Positions 33,842 to 42,219 of a stretch of DNA of 64,000 bases are shown piece after piece. The stretch covers positions 3,188 through 67,187 of the forward strand of contig CAZWXK010000010.1 of NCBI GenBank assembly GCA_964637875.1. Direction: 5' to 3'. The stretch comes from UBA5972 sp964637875. Its GTDB lineage: Bacteria; Pseudomonadota; Alphaproteobacteria; Rhodobacterales; Rhodobacteraceae. Numbering within the stretch: the first letter of the stretch is position 1; each line of letters opens with the position of its first letter. The translations under genes were made by a program, and so were the position numbers. A model generated the notes under the pieces. The model made no database searches, had not been told where the DNA came from, and saw only the letters and a program-made list of their open reading frames with translations.

Positions 33842-35458
33842 TCAGGCCTCGGCCCCCTCGGCTGTTTCCGCGTCGCCTTCGGTTTCTTCCTCGTCCGTTT
33901 CCAGATCGGCGGGATCGACCCAGCCCAGCTGGATCCGGGCGGTCATGATGAGGTTCTGCGCCTCTTCCAGCGTCATGTCGAAGGGTTCGAGTATGCCGTC
34001 ATCCTTGACCCGTTCGCCATTGACGGTGGTATAGCCGCCGGCCAGCTCCCAGTCGGCAAGGGTTGCGAAATCTTCCAGGGTCTTGACCCCGTCCTCGGCC
34101 AGCGCAACGAACATTTCGGGGGTCAGCCCCTCGAATGCGAAAAGGCTGTCCTCGACGCCAAGCTCGCGCGCCTTTTCGAGGGCCTTGGCATTCTGTTCCT
34201 CGATATGCTCGCGCGCACGGGCCTGCAGCTCTTCGGCCGTTTCCTCGTCGAAACCGTCGATAGCCAGCAATTCGTCGAGCTCGACATAGGCAACCTCTTC
34301 GAGTGTGGCAAAGCCTTCGGATACCAGCAGCTGGGCCACCATTTCATCGACATTGAGCGTATCCATGAACAGTTTGGTACGCTCGGCAAACTCGACCTGC
34401 CGGCGTTCGGATTCCTCGGCTTCGGTCATGATGTCGATGTCGAAACCGGTCAGCTGGCTGGCAAGGCGCACGTTTTGTCCGCGCCGCCCGATGGCCAGCG
34501 ACAGCTGATCGTCGGGCACGACCACCTCGACGCGGTTGGCGTCTTCGTCCAGCACGACCTTGGTCACCTCGGCCGGTTGCAGGGCGTTGACCAGAAAGGT
34601 GGGGGCATCTTCGCTCCAGGGGATGATGTCGATCTTTTCACCCTGCAATTCGTTCACGACGGCCTGAACGCGGCTGCCGCGCATGCCGACACAGGCGCCG
34701 ACCGGGTCGATCGAGTTGTCATAGGAAACGACCCCGATCTTGGCGCGCGAGCCGGGGTCGCGGGCCACGGCCTTGATCTCGATGATGCCGTCATAGATTT
34801 CGGGCACTTCCATCTTGAACAGCTCGGCCATGAATTCGGGCGCGGTGCGCGAAAGAAAGATCTGCGGGCCACGGGTTTCTTCGCGGACCTCGCGGATATA
34901 GGCGCGCACGCGGTCGCCGGTGCGGAAACTTTCGCGGTTGATCAGCTGGTCGCGGCGCAGGATTGCCTCGCCCCGACCGACATCGACAATGACATTGCCG
35001 TATTCGACGCGCTTGACGATACCGTTGATGATTTCGCCGACGCGATCCTTGAATTCGGCGTATTGGCGGGCACGCTCGGCCTCGCGCACCTTTTGCAGGA
35101 TCACCTGCTTGGCGCTTTGCGCGGCGATGCGGCCGAAATCCATCGGCGGCAGCTCCTCGACGATTTCGTCGCCGACCTTGGGGTCGTCCAGATAGGCGCG
35201 GGCATCCGCGACCGTCATTTCGGTAAAGTGGTTTTCGACCTCGTCCACCACATGACGCACGCGGGTCATGGTCAACTCGCCGGTCTTGCGATCGATATGG
35301 GCGTGGATTTCAAGCTCGGCCCCATAGCGCGACTTGGCGGCGCGGGCCATGCTTTCCTCCATCGCCTCGATCACCAGATCCGGGTCGATCAGCTTTTCGC
35401 GCGCGACCGCGTCGGCGATCTGCAGCAGCTCAAGCCTGTTTGCACTGGTAATGCTCAT
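33842..35458 (-). CDS. nusA: Transcription elongation/termination factor NusA
   Basis: Binds RNA polymerase and nascent RNA, promotes pausing and intrinsic termination, and takes part in antitermination. Domains in the 538 residues are: N-terminal polymerase-binding domain (1-120), S1 (about 125-200), KH1 and KH2 (DPVGACVGMRGSRVQAVVNE and LSLAIGRRGQNVRLASQLTG), two helix-hairpin-helix acidic repeats (around FATLEEVAYVELDELLAIDG and DGVKTLEDFATLADWELAGG), and an acidic tail. The start overlaps rimP by ATGA. NusA may act on the intrinsic terminator in the leader of its own operon at 36073-36095. Confidence 0.98.
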   Translation of the reverse strand: MSITSANRLELLQIADAVAREKLIDPDLVIEAMEESMARAAKSRYGAELEIHAHIDRKTGELTMTRVRHVVDEVENHFTEMTVADARAYLDDPKVGDEIVEELPPMDFGRIAAQSAKQVILQKVREAERARQYAEFKDRVGEIINGIVKRVEYGNVIVDVGRGEAILRRDQLINRESFRTGDRVRAYIREVREETRGPQIFLSRTAPEFMAELFKMEVPEIYDGIIEIKAVARDPGSRAKIGVVSYDNSIDPVGACVGMRGSRVQAVVNELQGEKIDIIPWSEDAPTFLVNALQPAEVTKVVLDEDANRVEVVVPDDQLSLAIGRRGQNVRLASQLTGFDIDIMTEAEESERRQVEFAERTKLFMDTLNVDEMVAQLLVSEGFATLEEVAYVELDELLAIDGFDEETAEELQARAREHIEEQNAKALEKARELGVEDSLFAFEGLTPEMFVALAEDGVKTLEDFATLADWELAGGYTTVNGERVKDDGILEPFDMTLEEAQNLIMTARIQLGWVDPADLETDEEETEGDAETAEGAEA

Positions 35459-36030
35459 GATTTGTCCTCTTGTGGGGTTTCGTCTGTTTCGATTTCATCA
35501 AAGGCGGCCTCGTCCAGGCCCTGCATCTTGCGCGCCTTCAGCATTTCGGCGATCAGCTCGTCGGTCAGGATCAGCTTGGCCTCGACCAGCCAGTCGAATT
35601 TCAGGCCGATCACGCCTTCGGGGATCTCGATCAATACCTCGTCGCCCTCGGTGCCGCGCAGGATGCCGCGAAAACGCTTGCGCCCGTCGATCAGCTCGGA
35701 CGTTTCCAATTTGGCGTCATAGCCTTCCCACGCATCGAAATCCTTGAGGCGGGTCAGCGGGCGGTCGATGCCGGGCGAGGAAACCTCGAGCGTATATTCG
35801 CCCTCGATCGGGTCCTCGACATCCAGCACTGCGGAAACGGCGGTCGAGATTTCGGCGCAATCATTCACCTCGATCCCACCCTCGGGCCGGTCGGCCATGA
35901 TCTGAAGCGTCGCCTTCTTGCCCGCCATCAGGCGGATACGCACGAGCTCAAAGCCCAGCCCCTCGATCAGGGGGCGGACGATTTCTGCAAGGCGCTTGTC
36001 GATTGCCGCTTTGGCAATGAGGTCGGACAT
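35455..36030 (-). CDS. rimP: Ribosome maturation factor RimP
   Basis: Needed for 30S subunit assembly. From the ATG at 36030, with AGGAA seven bases upstream, the 191 residues include VRPLIEGLGFELVRIRL, VNDCAEISTAVSAVLD, and the signature YTLEVSSPGIDRPL, then the SH3-like C-terminal domain. Upstream codons to 36321 are open but cover the leader, its terminator hairpin and the promoter, so they are not coding. First gene of the rimP-nusA-ylxR-infB operon, the standard bacterial order. Confidence 0.96.
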   Translation of the reverse strand: MSDLIAKAAIDKRLAEIVRPLIEGLGFELVRIRLMAGKKATLQIMADRPEGGIEVNDCAEISTAVSAVLDVEDPIEGEYTLEVSSPGIDRPLTRLKDFDAWEGYDAKLETSELIDGRKRFRGILRGTEGDEVLIEIPEGVIGLKFDWLVEAKLILTDELIAEMLKARKMQGLDEAAFDEIETDETPQEDKS

Positions 36031-36072
36031 TTGGATTCCTGTCTGTGGATGACGGGCACAAGTTTCGGGCAC

Positions 36073-36095
36073 AAAAAAACGGGCGCGCGGCCCGT
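36073..36095 (-). terminator. Intrinsic terminator / attenuator in the rimP-nusA leader
   Basis: On the minus strand ACGGGC, loop CGCGC, GCCCGT, then six or more T residues: a textbook rho-independent terminator. It lies after the promoter at 36151-36179 and 43 bp before the rimP start, so it would stop transcripts in the leader unless read through. This suggests attenuation, possibly NusA-dependent autoregulation. Confidence 0.8.
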
Positions 36096-36150
36096 CGGAA
36101 TTTCCGGTGGAAGGCTGGGGGTGGAGGCCAGTCTTGCCGCTGTTGAAACC

Positions 36151-36179
36151 GATATAGGCCTTTGTCCGCCGGTTGACAA
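36151..36179 (-). promoter_or_regulatory. Sigma70-type promoter of rimP-nusA-ylxR-infB
   Basis: Minus-strand TTGTCA, 17-base spacer, TATATC: four of six bases match in the -10 and five of six in the -35. The predicted start near 36144 gives a leader of about 115 bases that includes the terminator hairpin. Confidence 0.65.
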
Positions 36180-36503
36180 GGGGCGGTCGAGCGTGGCGCG
36201 GCATTCGGCAGCCCGACGACATGACATCGCCGCGACATCTGCCCAATTTGGACAAGATTTCTCCAAACCGACGCCGGAAACCCCGCGTAGACCCCTTTGG
36301 GCCGCGGGCGATCCCCGGCAAATTTGAGAATAATCAGCAGAAACGGGGTTGAATTGTTCATCTCAAGGAAACAAGCGGGACGGATTGTTACAGCAAATCC
36401 GAACAGTACAAGAAAAAGACCCGTAATTGTCGGGTTGTTTCCAAAAAGATGCCTAATTCGGCAGGCCTAATACCCTCGGTTCTGCGTTATACAGGGTGTG
36501 AAA

Positions 36504-37409
36504 ATGGATCGGCTAACGGAAATGGAAGCGTTTGCAAGCGTGGTGGATCAGGGGGGATTCACCGATGCGGCGCGGAAGATGGGAATTTCAAAATCAGCGG
36601 TTTCAAAACATGTTTCCTCGCTTGAGGCCCGTCTTGGCGCGCGCCTGCTGAACAGGACGACGCGGCGGGTCAGCCCCACCGAGATCGGCCTTGCCTATTA
36701 CGACAAGGCACGCCGGGTGCTGAATGATGCAAGCGAGGCCGACGCCATGGTAACGGCCATGCAGGCGGCGCCAAGCGGATCGTTGCGCCTGTCTGCTCCG
36801 ACCGACTTTGGCGTCAACCACATGTCGAACGCGCTGGGCCGGTTTCTGCACCAATACCCGGAAATCAACGTCAATCTGGTGCTGAACAACCGCTATGTCG
36901 AGCTGATCTCGGAAGGTTTCGACCTGGCCATCCGCATCGGTGAAATGGAAGACAGCACCCTGCGTGCCCGCAAGCTGACCGAAGCAAACATGAAAATGGT
37001 CGGCGCGCCGGAATATTTCGAAAAACACGGCAAGCCGGCCCGGATCGACGACCTGAACGAACACATGCTGCTGCATTATTCGAACCAGTCCAGTGGCAGC
37101 GTCTGGAAGCTGACCTCGCCCAGCGGCGAGTTGCGCCAGATCCGCACCAGCGGGTGCCTGACGGTGAATGACGGCCAGTCCCTGTTGACTGCTGCCGCCG
37201 CCGGGCTTGGCATCGCCTATCTGCCCAGTTTCCTGTATTACGAGAAACTTTCCCTGGGCCTGCTGGAAGAGGCCATGCCCGACCTTCCGGTCGAAAAACG
37301 CGGCATCTATGCGGTCTATCCGCCAGGGCGCTATACCCAGCCCAAGCTGCGCGCATTCATCGATTTCCTGGTCGAATATTTCAAGAACAAGGGCCCCGAG
37401 GAATGGTAG
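36504..37409 (+). CDS. LysR-family transcriptional regulator
   Basis: The 301 residues have an N-terminal winged helix-turn-helix (MDRLTEMEAFASVVDQGGFT, then ISKSAVSKHVSSLEARLGAR) and a periplasmic-binding-like effector domain (about 90-295). The sequence belongs to the large LysR subgroup close to DmlR/CrgA-type regulators (LLNRTTRRVSPTEIG, GFDLAIRIGEMEDSTL). The ATG at 36504 follows AGGGTG; a GTG two codons upstream is in frame. Target genes are not evident: the downstream ompA operon converges on it and the rimP operon diverges from it. A strong terminator follows. Confidence 0.93.
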   Translation: MDRLTEMEAFASVVDQGGFTDAARKMGISKSAVSKHVSSLEARLGARLLNRTTRRVSPTEIGLAYYDKARRVLNDASEADAMVTAMQAAPSGSLRLSAPTDFGVNHMSNALGRFLHQYPEINVNLVLNNRYVELISEGFDLAIRIGEMEDSTLRARKLTEANMKMVGAPEYFEKHGKPARIDDLNEHMLLHYSNQSSGSVWKLTSPSGELRQIRTSGCLTVNDGQSLLTAAAAGLGIAYLPSFLYYEKLSLGLLEEAMPDLPVEKRGIYAVYPPGRYTQPKLRAFIDFLVEYFKNKGPEEW

Positions 37410-37440
37410 GCATGTGAATTTCACACCGCCCAAAGGTGCG

Positions 37441-37486
37441 GGAAGGGCCTGGCAAATGCACAGCACTGCCGGGCCTTTCCTTTTTG
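37441..37486 (+). terminator. Intrinsic terminator of lysR
   Basis: A 14-base arm (GGAAGGGCCTGGCA) pairs with TGCCGGGCCTTTCC, with two G-U pairs and a 12-base loop, followed by TTTTT. It lies 30 bp after the lysR stop. Confidence 0.8.
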
Positions 37487-37510
37487 CATCGGCGCGAAAA
37501 TATGCGGGGC

Positions 37511-38470
37511 TCAGTTGATCGAGGTCAGAACGACCTCGACCCGGCGGTTCATCTCGCGGCCCTGCGGGGTTGCATTGGTGGTCCGCGGCGCCAGATAGCC
37601 TACGCCATTGGCGCTGAGTTGTGCGGGGTTGACGCCATAACCGTCGATCAGGCGTTTCATCACGGCGGCGGCCCTTTTGCGCGACAGTGCGACATTGCCC
37701 TCCATCGACCCGGACGCATCGGTATGGCCGACAAGGGCGACCTTCATTCCGGGATTTTCGTTGAGGAACGCTGCAAGCATCTGCAACGATCGGTCCGAGG
37801 TGCTGTCCAGCGTGGCCGACCCCTTGGCGAATTCCAACCCGTCCAGGACAAGCGATCCCGCCTCGATCAGGCGGTCGCCGATGCTCCCGGTCGGAACCAG
37901 GGTTTCGTCGGCCGTGCTCTGTTTGGTCGAGACGGAGACCCTGGGATCGGCGGTCAGATCGTCTGTCCGGCTTTCCGTCAGCCGGGTGATCTGGATGAAC
38001 CCCCGTTCCGGGCTGCGGCTGACCACCAGATTGATGTACTCCTCGCCCTTGCCATCGTCGCGCATCGCGGTGAGATAGCGGAAATCGCCCAGATCGACAT
38101 GCATGTCGGGTTCGTCCAGAATGCCGGCGTTGAAACGGAAATCGAACCCGCCGCATTCACGGGTCTGGCATTCGAAGATGACCTTGTAGCCCTCTTGCAG
38201 CAACTGTTCGCGCAGAGGTTTCAACAGGCCCAGCGTTTCCGTGGTGGTTGCGGGAGTTTTCCAGACCTCACGCGAAAGCGCCCCCTCGACAGGTTCGGCG
38301 GTGATCCGGCCATTGCGATAGGGACCTACGGCCAATTCGAGGCTGGCAAGCGGTCTGACCTCTTCGTAGGAGCGCACCGATCCCTTGGGGAACACCAGCT
38401 CCGCCCCCTGCGCCGCAACGACGGGCGCAGTGCCGACCAGAAGGCCGATTATGATGGCTCCGCGTTTCAT
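37511..38470 (-). CDS. Exported OmpA-family protein
   Basis: Residues 1-20 are a signal peptide (IIIGLLVGTAPVVAAQG). A middle region of unknown fold (25-195) has two cysteines (ECQTREC). An OmpA-like peptidoglycan-binding domain fills about 205-319: LDGLEFAKGSATLDSTSD, VALVGHTDASGSMEGNVALS, and the ending NRRVEVVLTSIN. It should sit in the periplasm, held to the cell wall. The start overlaps the stop of the AhpD-like gene as ATGA, making it the last gene of cinA-gnat-ahpD-ompA. The middle domain may bind a ligand; I do not recognise it. Confidence 0.9.
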   Translation of the reverse strand: MKRGAIIIGLLVGTAPVVAAQGAELVFPKGSVRSYEEVRPLASLELAVGPYRNGRITAEPVEGALSREVWKTPATTTETLGLLKPLREQLLQEGYKVIFECQTRECGGFDFRFNAGILDEPDMHVDLGDFRYLTAMRDDGKGEEYINLVVSRSPERGFIQITRLTESRTDDLTADPRVSVSTKQSTADETLVPTGSIGDRLIEAGSLVLDGLEFAKGSATLDSTSDRSLQMLAAFLNENPGMKVALVGHTDASGSMEGNVALSRKRAAAVMKRLIDGYGVNPAQLSANGVGYLAPRTTNATPQGREMNRRVEVVLTSIN

Positions 38471-39042
38471 CGGTTCTGTGAATGATACTCGATATTGGGT
38501 TGCATATCTATTGCCGAGGACATGCGGTTGGTCATGTTGAAAAATGCGGCAACCGCAGCAATGTCCCAGATGTCGCGATCCGAGAACCCGGCATCACGCA
38601 GCGCCTGGCGGTCGGATTCCCCGATCTTGTGGCTTGCCTCGGTCAGCCTGGCGGCAAAATCCAGCATCAATCGATGGCGGGGCGACAGATCGGCGGCGCG
38701 GTAATTCATCACCAGCGCCTCGCCAAGAATGGGGTCGCCCGACAATTGCCTGACAGCCGCGCCATGGGCGGTCAGACAATAGAAACAGTGGTTTATAGAC
38801 GAAACGACAACCGCGATCATCTCGCGCTCGAGCTTGCTCAGGCCGCTCTGTCCCAGCATCAGGTCGTTGTACATCGCGGTAAAGGCGTTCAGCTTGTCGA
38901 TGTCAAAGGCATAGGCCCTGAGGACATTGGGCACGAAGCCGATCTTTTCGTCGCACAGGTCGAAATAGCGCTGGGTGTCTTGTGGCAGCGGCGTGACCTG
39001 ATGCAGGTCAAGCGCGTGAACGGGCTTGTCTCGGGTGCTCAT
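38467..39042 (-). CDS. AhpD-like peroxidase-related protein
   Basis: A 191-residue member of the AhpD/carboxymuconolactone decarboxylase superfamily, of the peroxidase-related subgroup. The redox motif is C86-F-Y-C89 with H93 (NHCFYCLTAHGAA), the CxxC-xxxH pattern of AhpD. It could reduce peroxides or act as a thiol oxidoreductase; the true substrate is unknown. It overlaps both neighbours by ATGA (ompA downstream, acetyltransferase upstream). Confidence 0.9.
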   Translation of the reverse strand: MSTRDKPVHALDLHQVTPLPQDTQRYFDLCDEKIGFVPNVLRAYAFDIDKLNAFTAMYNDLMLGQSGLSKLEREMIAVVVSSINHCFYCLTAHGAAVRQLSGDPILGEALVMNYRAADLSPRHRLMLDFAARLTEASHKIGESDRQALRDAGFSDRDIWDIAAVAAFFNMTNRMSSAIDMQPNIEYHSQNR

Positions 39043-39776
39043 TCTTCTGCCTCTTTTCCTTTTCTGTAATGATAGTTACCAACAACCTGCATGTTTTGGC
39101 CAGCATACAGATTCCGGGCCGGCAGATTTTCGCCGGTTACCAGCACGGCCAAGAAGCGGGCGCCATTTTCGGCGGCCCAGATTGCAGCCCGGCCGATCAT
39201 CCGCCGCGCCACCCCCTGCCGACGGTGGCCGGGGGCGACGACAAGGGCGTGCATCATGGCCACATCGTTGTCGCACGCAACAAAGGCGCAGGCACCCAGC
39301 GCATCGCGATGCCGCGTGAGCAGCCATGTTTTCGGCCCTTGCGCCCGCTCCATCACCGCCAGCCGCGCCGGCCCGATGCCGTTTTCGGCCCAGAACCCGC
39401 GCATCAGGGCCAGAGGCGCCACCGCCGGTATGCCATCGAGGGGTTGAGAATCGCCAGCCGTCATCTCGCTGATCCGGGCCGCCATCATCAGGACCGGATC
39501 GACCACACGGTATCCCCGAGCGGCCAGCATTTCGTCCAGGTCACGGTCACGCGGCCGCAACATGAACAGTGGGTCCTGGCCAAGACGCTGCATTTCCGAT
39601 TCCGCAAGGGGTATGTCCTGCGCATCGGGCTGCTGCAGGGCTGTGGCGGCACAAACCCGCTGACCGCCGCCCTTGCCGCGGCGAATCAGCCATGGCCCAC
39701 GCCGAAAGGTCTCGGCAGGCGGCCATGTTGCGTCGATTGCGCGCAGGATCCGATCCTGGTCGGGCAGGCCGGTCAT
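39039..39776 (-). CDS. GNAT-family N-acetyltransferase
   Basis: The C-terminal half (about 130-240) is a GNAT fold: ACAFVACDNDVAMMHALVVA, then the acetyl-CoA pyrophosphate loop HRRQGVARRMIGRAA, and ARNLYAGQNMQVVGNYHYR. The N-terminal half (1-125) is divergent, perhaps a degenerate second GNAT domain. 245 residues. Substrate unknown. It is translationally coupled on both sides (ATGA overlaps with cinA and the AhpD-like gene). Confidence 0.87.
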   Translation of the reverse strand: MTGLPDQDRILRAIDATWPPAETFRRGPWLIRRGKGGGQRVCAATALQQPDAQDIPLAESEMQRLGQDPLFMLRPRDRDLDEMLAARGYRVVDPVLMMAARISEMTAGDSQPLDGIPAVAPLALMRGFWAENGIGPARLAVMERAQGPKTWLLTRHRDALGACAFVACDNDVAMMHALVVAPGHRRQGVARRMIGRAAIWAAENGARFLAVLVTGENLPARNLYAGQNMQVVGNYHYRKGKEAEE

Positions 39777-40507
39777 GGTTCGAACCCTTCGGGCATGAGC
39801 GACAGGAAATCGGCAACCGCCGAATCCAGCGCGCGCCGATCGCTGCTGCGGAACACGATGTTGGCGCCAAACCGGCTGTTGAGGATGAACGGGTAGGACC
39901 CCACCGAAACCCCCGGATGCCGCGCTGCCATTTCGGCCAGCGGGCCGGCAATATCGCCCTCGGGGCGATTGACGCGGATGGTTCTGGAAAGCAGCGGCGC
40001 ACCCCCCTTGATGCCTGGCAGAACCGAGGCAACCATTGCCTCGAACACGGCGGGCACGCCGGCCATGACATGCACGTTTTCAAGCGTGAACCCGGGCGCA
40101 ACCGAAACAGGGTTGTCGATCAGGGTTGCACCATCGGGAATGCGGGCCATGCGCAGGCGCGAATCGTTCATCGTGATCCCGCTGCGGTCGTAATAGGCCT
40201 GAAGCAGGGCGCGGGCATCTTCGCGCACGTCGATATGGCGGCCGAACGCATCGGCAATGGCATCGGCGGTGATGTCGTCATGGGTCGGGCCTATGCCACC
40301 GCTGGTAAAGACGTGATCCCAGCGCGCGGCCAGTTCCTGCACTGCCATCCTGATGGCGTCGTGGTCGTCGGCCACGACACGGGCCTCTTTCAGGTCGACC
40401 GCGGCCTCGGTCAGCTTGCGCGCCAGGAAATGCAGGTTGCTGTCGCGGGTGCGGCCCGAGAGGATCTCGTCGCCGATCACCAGCATTGCCGCCGTGGGGT
40501 TGCCCAT
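39773..40507 (-). CDS. CinA-like molybdopterin-binding domain protein
   Basis: The N-terminal domain of competence/damage-inducible protein CinA, related to MoaB/MogA molybdopterin-binding folds: AAMLVIGDEILSGRTRDSNL, HVFTSGGIGPTHDDITADAI, and NVHVMAGVPAVFEAMVASV. The ATG at 40507 has AAGAAGG upstream and yields 244 residues; the longer frame upstream overlaps sfsA antisense and is not coding. The C-terminal nicotinamide-mononucleotide amidase domain of full-length CinA is absent. First gene of the leftward cinA-gnat-ahpD-ompA unit, divergent from sfsA by 47 bp. Confidence 0.92.
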   Translation of the reverse strand: MGNPTAAMLVIGDEILSGRTRDSNLHFLARKLTEAAVDLKEARVVADDHDAIRMAVQELAARWDHVFTSGGIGPTHDDITADAIADAFGRHIDVREDARALLQAYYDRSGITMNDSRLRMARIPDGATLIDNPVSVAPGFTLENVHVMAGVPAVFEAMVASVLPGIKGGAPLLSRTIRVNRPEGDIAGPLAEMAARHPGVSVGSYPFILNSRFGANIVFRSSDRRALDSAVADFLSLMPEGFEP

Positions 40508-40554
40508 TTTGCACCTTCTTGTCGTCCTGTCCCGTTTCGGTATAGGTCCGTTCA

Positions 40555-41262
40555 ATGCAGTTTCAAACCCCATTGATACCGGCGACCCTGATCCGGCGAT
40601 ACAAGCGCTTTCTGGCCGATATCGTTCTGCCCGACGGCACAAAGGCGACCGCCCATTGCGCCAATCCCGGCGCCATGACGGGGCTGGCCGCGCCTGGCGC
40701 GCGCATCTGGGTTGACCGCAACGACGACCCCAAGCGCAAGCTGCGCTATGGCTGGAAGCTGGTCGAACTGGAGGGCGGCCACATGGCCTGCGTCGATACC
40801 GGGCAGGCAAATCGCGTGGTCGAAGAGGCCCTGCGCGCAGGTCATGTGCCGGGCTTGCCGCGCGACGCCGAAATCCGGCGCGAAGTGCGTTATGGCCAGG
40901 GCAGCCGTGTCGATTTCCTGCTGAGCGGGGCAGGGGGCGGGAATGTCTGGGTCGAGGTCAAATCCGTGACGCTGTGCCGCCGACCGGGCCTGGCGGAATT
41001 TCCCGATGCGGTGACCAGGCGGGGCGCGCGACATCTGGCAGAGCTGGCAAATATGGCGGGGCAGGGGGATCGGGCGGTGATGCTGTATCTTGTTCAGCGG
41101 AGCGATTGCACGCGGGTTTCGGTGGCTGCCGATATCGACCCGACCTATGCCCGCGCCTGCGCACAGGCTGTCGCGCGTGGGGTCGAGATCATGGGGTTTT
41201 CCAGCCGCATCTCGACCAGGGGCCTCGAGATGGGTTCCGCCATCGCGATCGAGGATTGCTGA
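40555..41262 (+). CDS. sfsA: SfsA family protein
   Basis: Named for sugar-fermentation stimulation in E. coli, where it was described as a DNA-binding protein; the fold contains a nuclease-like core. The 235 residues show ATLIRRYKRFLADIVL, the motif ATAHCANPGAMTGLA, GSRVDFLLSG, VEVKSVTL, FPDAVTRRGARHLAEL, and a C-terminal ADIDPTYARACAQAVARGVE. Both family-wide length and motifs fit. Map begins 79 bp later on the same strand. Confidence 0.95.
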   Translation: MQFQTPLIPATLIRRYKRFLADIVLPDGTKATAHCANPGAMTGLAAPGARIWVDRNDDPKRKLRYGWKLVELEGGHMACVDTGQANRVVEEALRAGHVPGLPRDAEIRREVRYGQGSRVDFLLSGAGGGNVWVEVKSVTLCRRPGLAEFPDAVTRRGARHLAELANMAGQGDRAVMLYLVQRSDCTRVSVAADIDPTYARACAQAVARGVEIMGFSSRISTRGLEMGSAIAIEDC

Positions 41263-41341
41263 ATTTGCCGTCGCAAGACTGGCGCATGACGACATTTGGC
41301 TTTATGCAGTCGTGAAATCGCAGGACAGATGGAGCACTCCA

Positions 41342-42154
41342 GTGGAAGGCCAGAAACCCGGACGCCTCAACAAGGACGGTATCGAAATTCATACCCCCGA
41401 GGAATTCGAGGGCATGCGCAAGGCGGGCAACCTGGCCGCGCGCACCCTGGACATGATTGCCGAACATGTGCAACCCGGCGTGACCACGGCCGAGCTGGAC
41501 CGCATCATTCACGAGTTCACCATCGAAAACGGGGCTATCCCGGCAACGCTGGGCTATCGAGGCTATCCCGCCTCAAGCTGCATCTCGATCAATCATGTGG
41601 TCTGTCACGGGATTCCGTCCGACAAAAGGCTCAAGAACGGCGACATCCTGAATATCGACGTGACCTGTATCCTGGACGGATGGTACGGGGACAGCAGCCG
41701 CATGTATGTCGCCGGCAAGCTGAACCGCAAGGCCGAGCGCCTGATCCAGGTTACCCATGATGCCCTGATGCTGGGAATCGATCAGGTCAGACCGGGCAAT
41801 ACCTTTGGCGACATCGGCGCGGCCATCCAGCGTTACGTCGAGGCGCAGCGCATGTCGGTCGTGCGCGATTTCTGTGGCCACGGGCTCGGCCGCGTGTTTC
41901 ATGCCGCGCCCAATGTCCTGCATTATGGGCAGCGGGGCACGGGGCCGACGCTGGAAGAAGGAATGTTCTTTACCATCGAGCCGATGGTCAATCTCGGCCG
42001 GCCGGAAACCAAGGTCCTGGCCGATGACTGGACGGCCGTGACTCGCGACAAGACCCTTTCGGCCCAGTTCGAACATTCTCTCGGTGTCACATCAGACGGG
42101 TGCGAGATATTCACCCTGTCGCCGGCCGGGAAATTCCATCCGACCTGGGGATGA
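41342..42154 (+). CDS. map: Methionine aminopeptidase
   Basis: Removes N-terminal methionine from nascent proteins. All five metal ligands are visible: Asp in NIDVT, Asp in GDSSRM, His in GHGLGRVFH, Glu in FTIEPM, and Glu in FEHSLGV. I chose the GTG at 41342 (MEGQKPGRLNKDGI after initiation), preceded by GGAG with a seven-base gap; no in-frame ATG exists in the right place. A GTG at 41312 is an alternative that adds ten residues. The product is 270 residues. RadC lies 65 bp downstream. Confidence 0.95.
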   Translation: MEGQKPGRLNKDGIEIHTPEEFEGMRKAGNLAARTLDMIAEHVQPGVTTAELDRIIHEFTIENGAIPATLGYRGYPASSCISINHVVCHGIPSDKRLKNGDILNIDVTCILDGWYGDSSRMYVAGKLNRKAERLIQVTHDALMLGIDQVRPGNTFGDIGAAIQRYVEAQRMSVVRDFCGHGLGRVFHAAPNVLHYGQRGTGPTLEEGMFFTIEPMVNLGRPETKVLADDWTAVTRDKTLSAQFEHSLGVTSDGCEIFTLSPAGKFHPTWG

Positions 42155-42219
42155 TGGCGCTTGCGCCAGGGCGGCGGTGTTAATCCTTTGGCAACCACCC
42201 GGGGCCAACAATCACCGGC

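Larger units (their letters stand above)
36031..36503. other. Intergenic region between rimP operon and lysR
   Basis: A 473-bp divergent region. Its left part is the rimP operon leader with promoter and terminator hairpin. Its right part (about 36270-36500) is AT-richer and should contain the lysR promoter, but no -35/-10 pair is convincing; a short inverted repeat (ACCCG and CGGGT arms near 36420-36436) is present. The initiator tRNA gene that precedes rimP in E. coli is not here. Confidence 0.6.

Noticed and set aside
33530..35722. A 730-codon plus-strand open frame
   Set aside because: Antisense to nusA and parts of rimP and ylxR, all with clear motifs.
36603..38156. A 517-codon minus-strand open frame across lysR and ompA
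   Set aside because: It covers lysR antisense and part of ompA out of frame, and crosses the lysR terminator.
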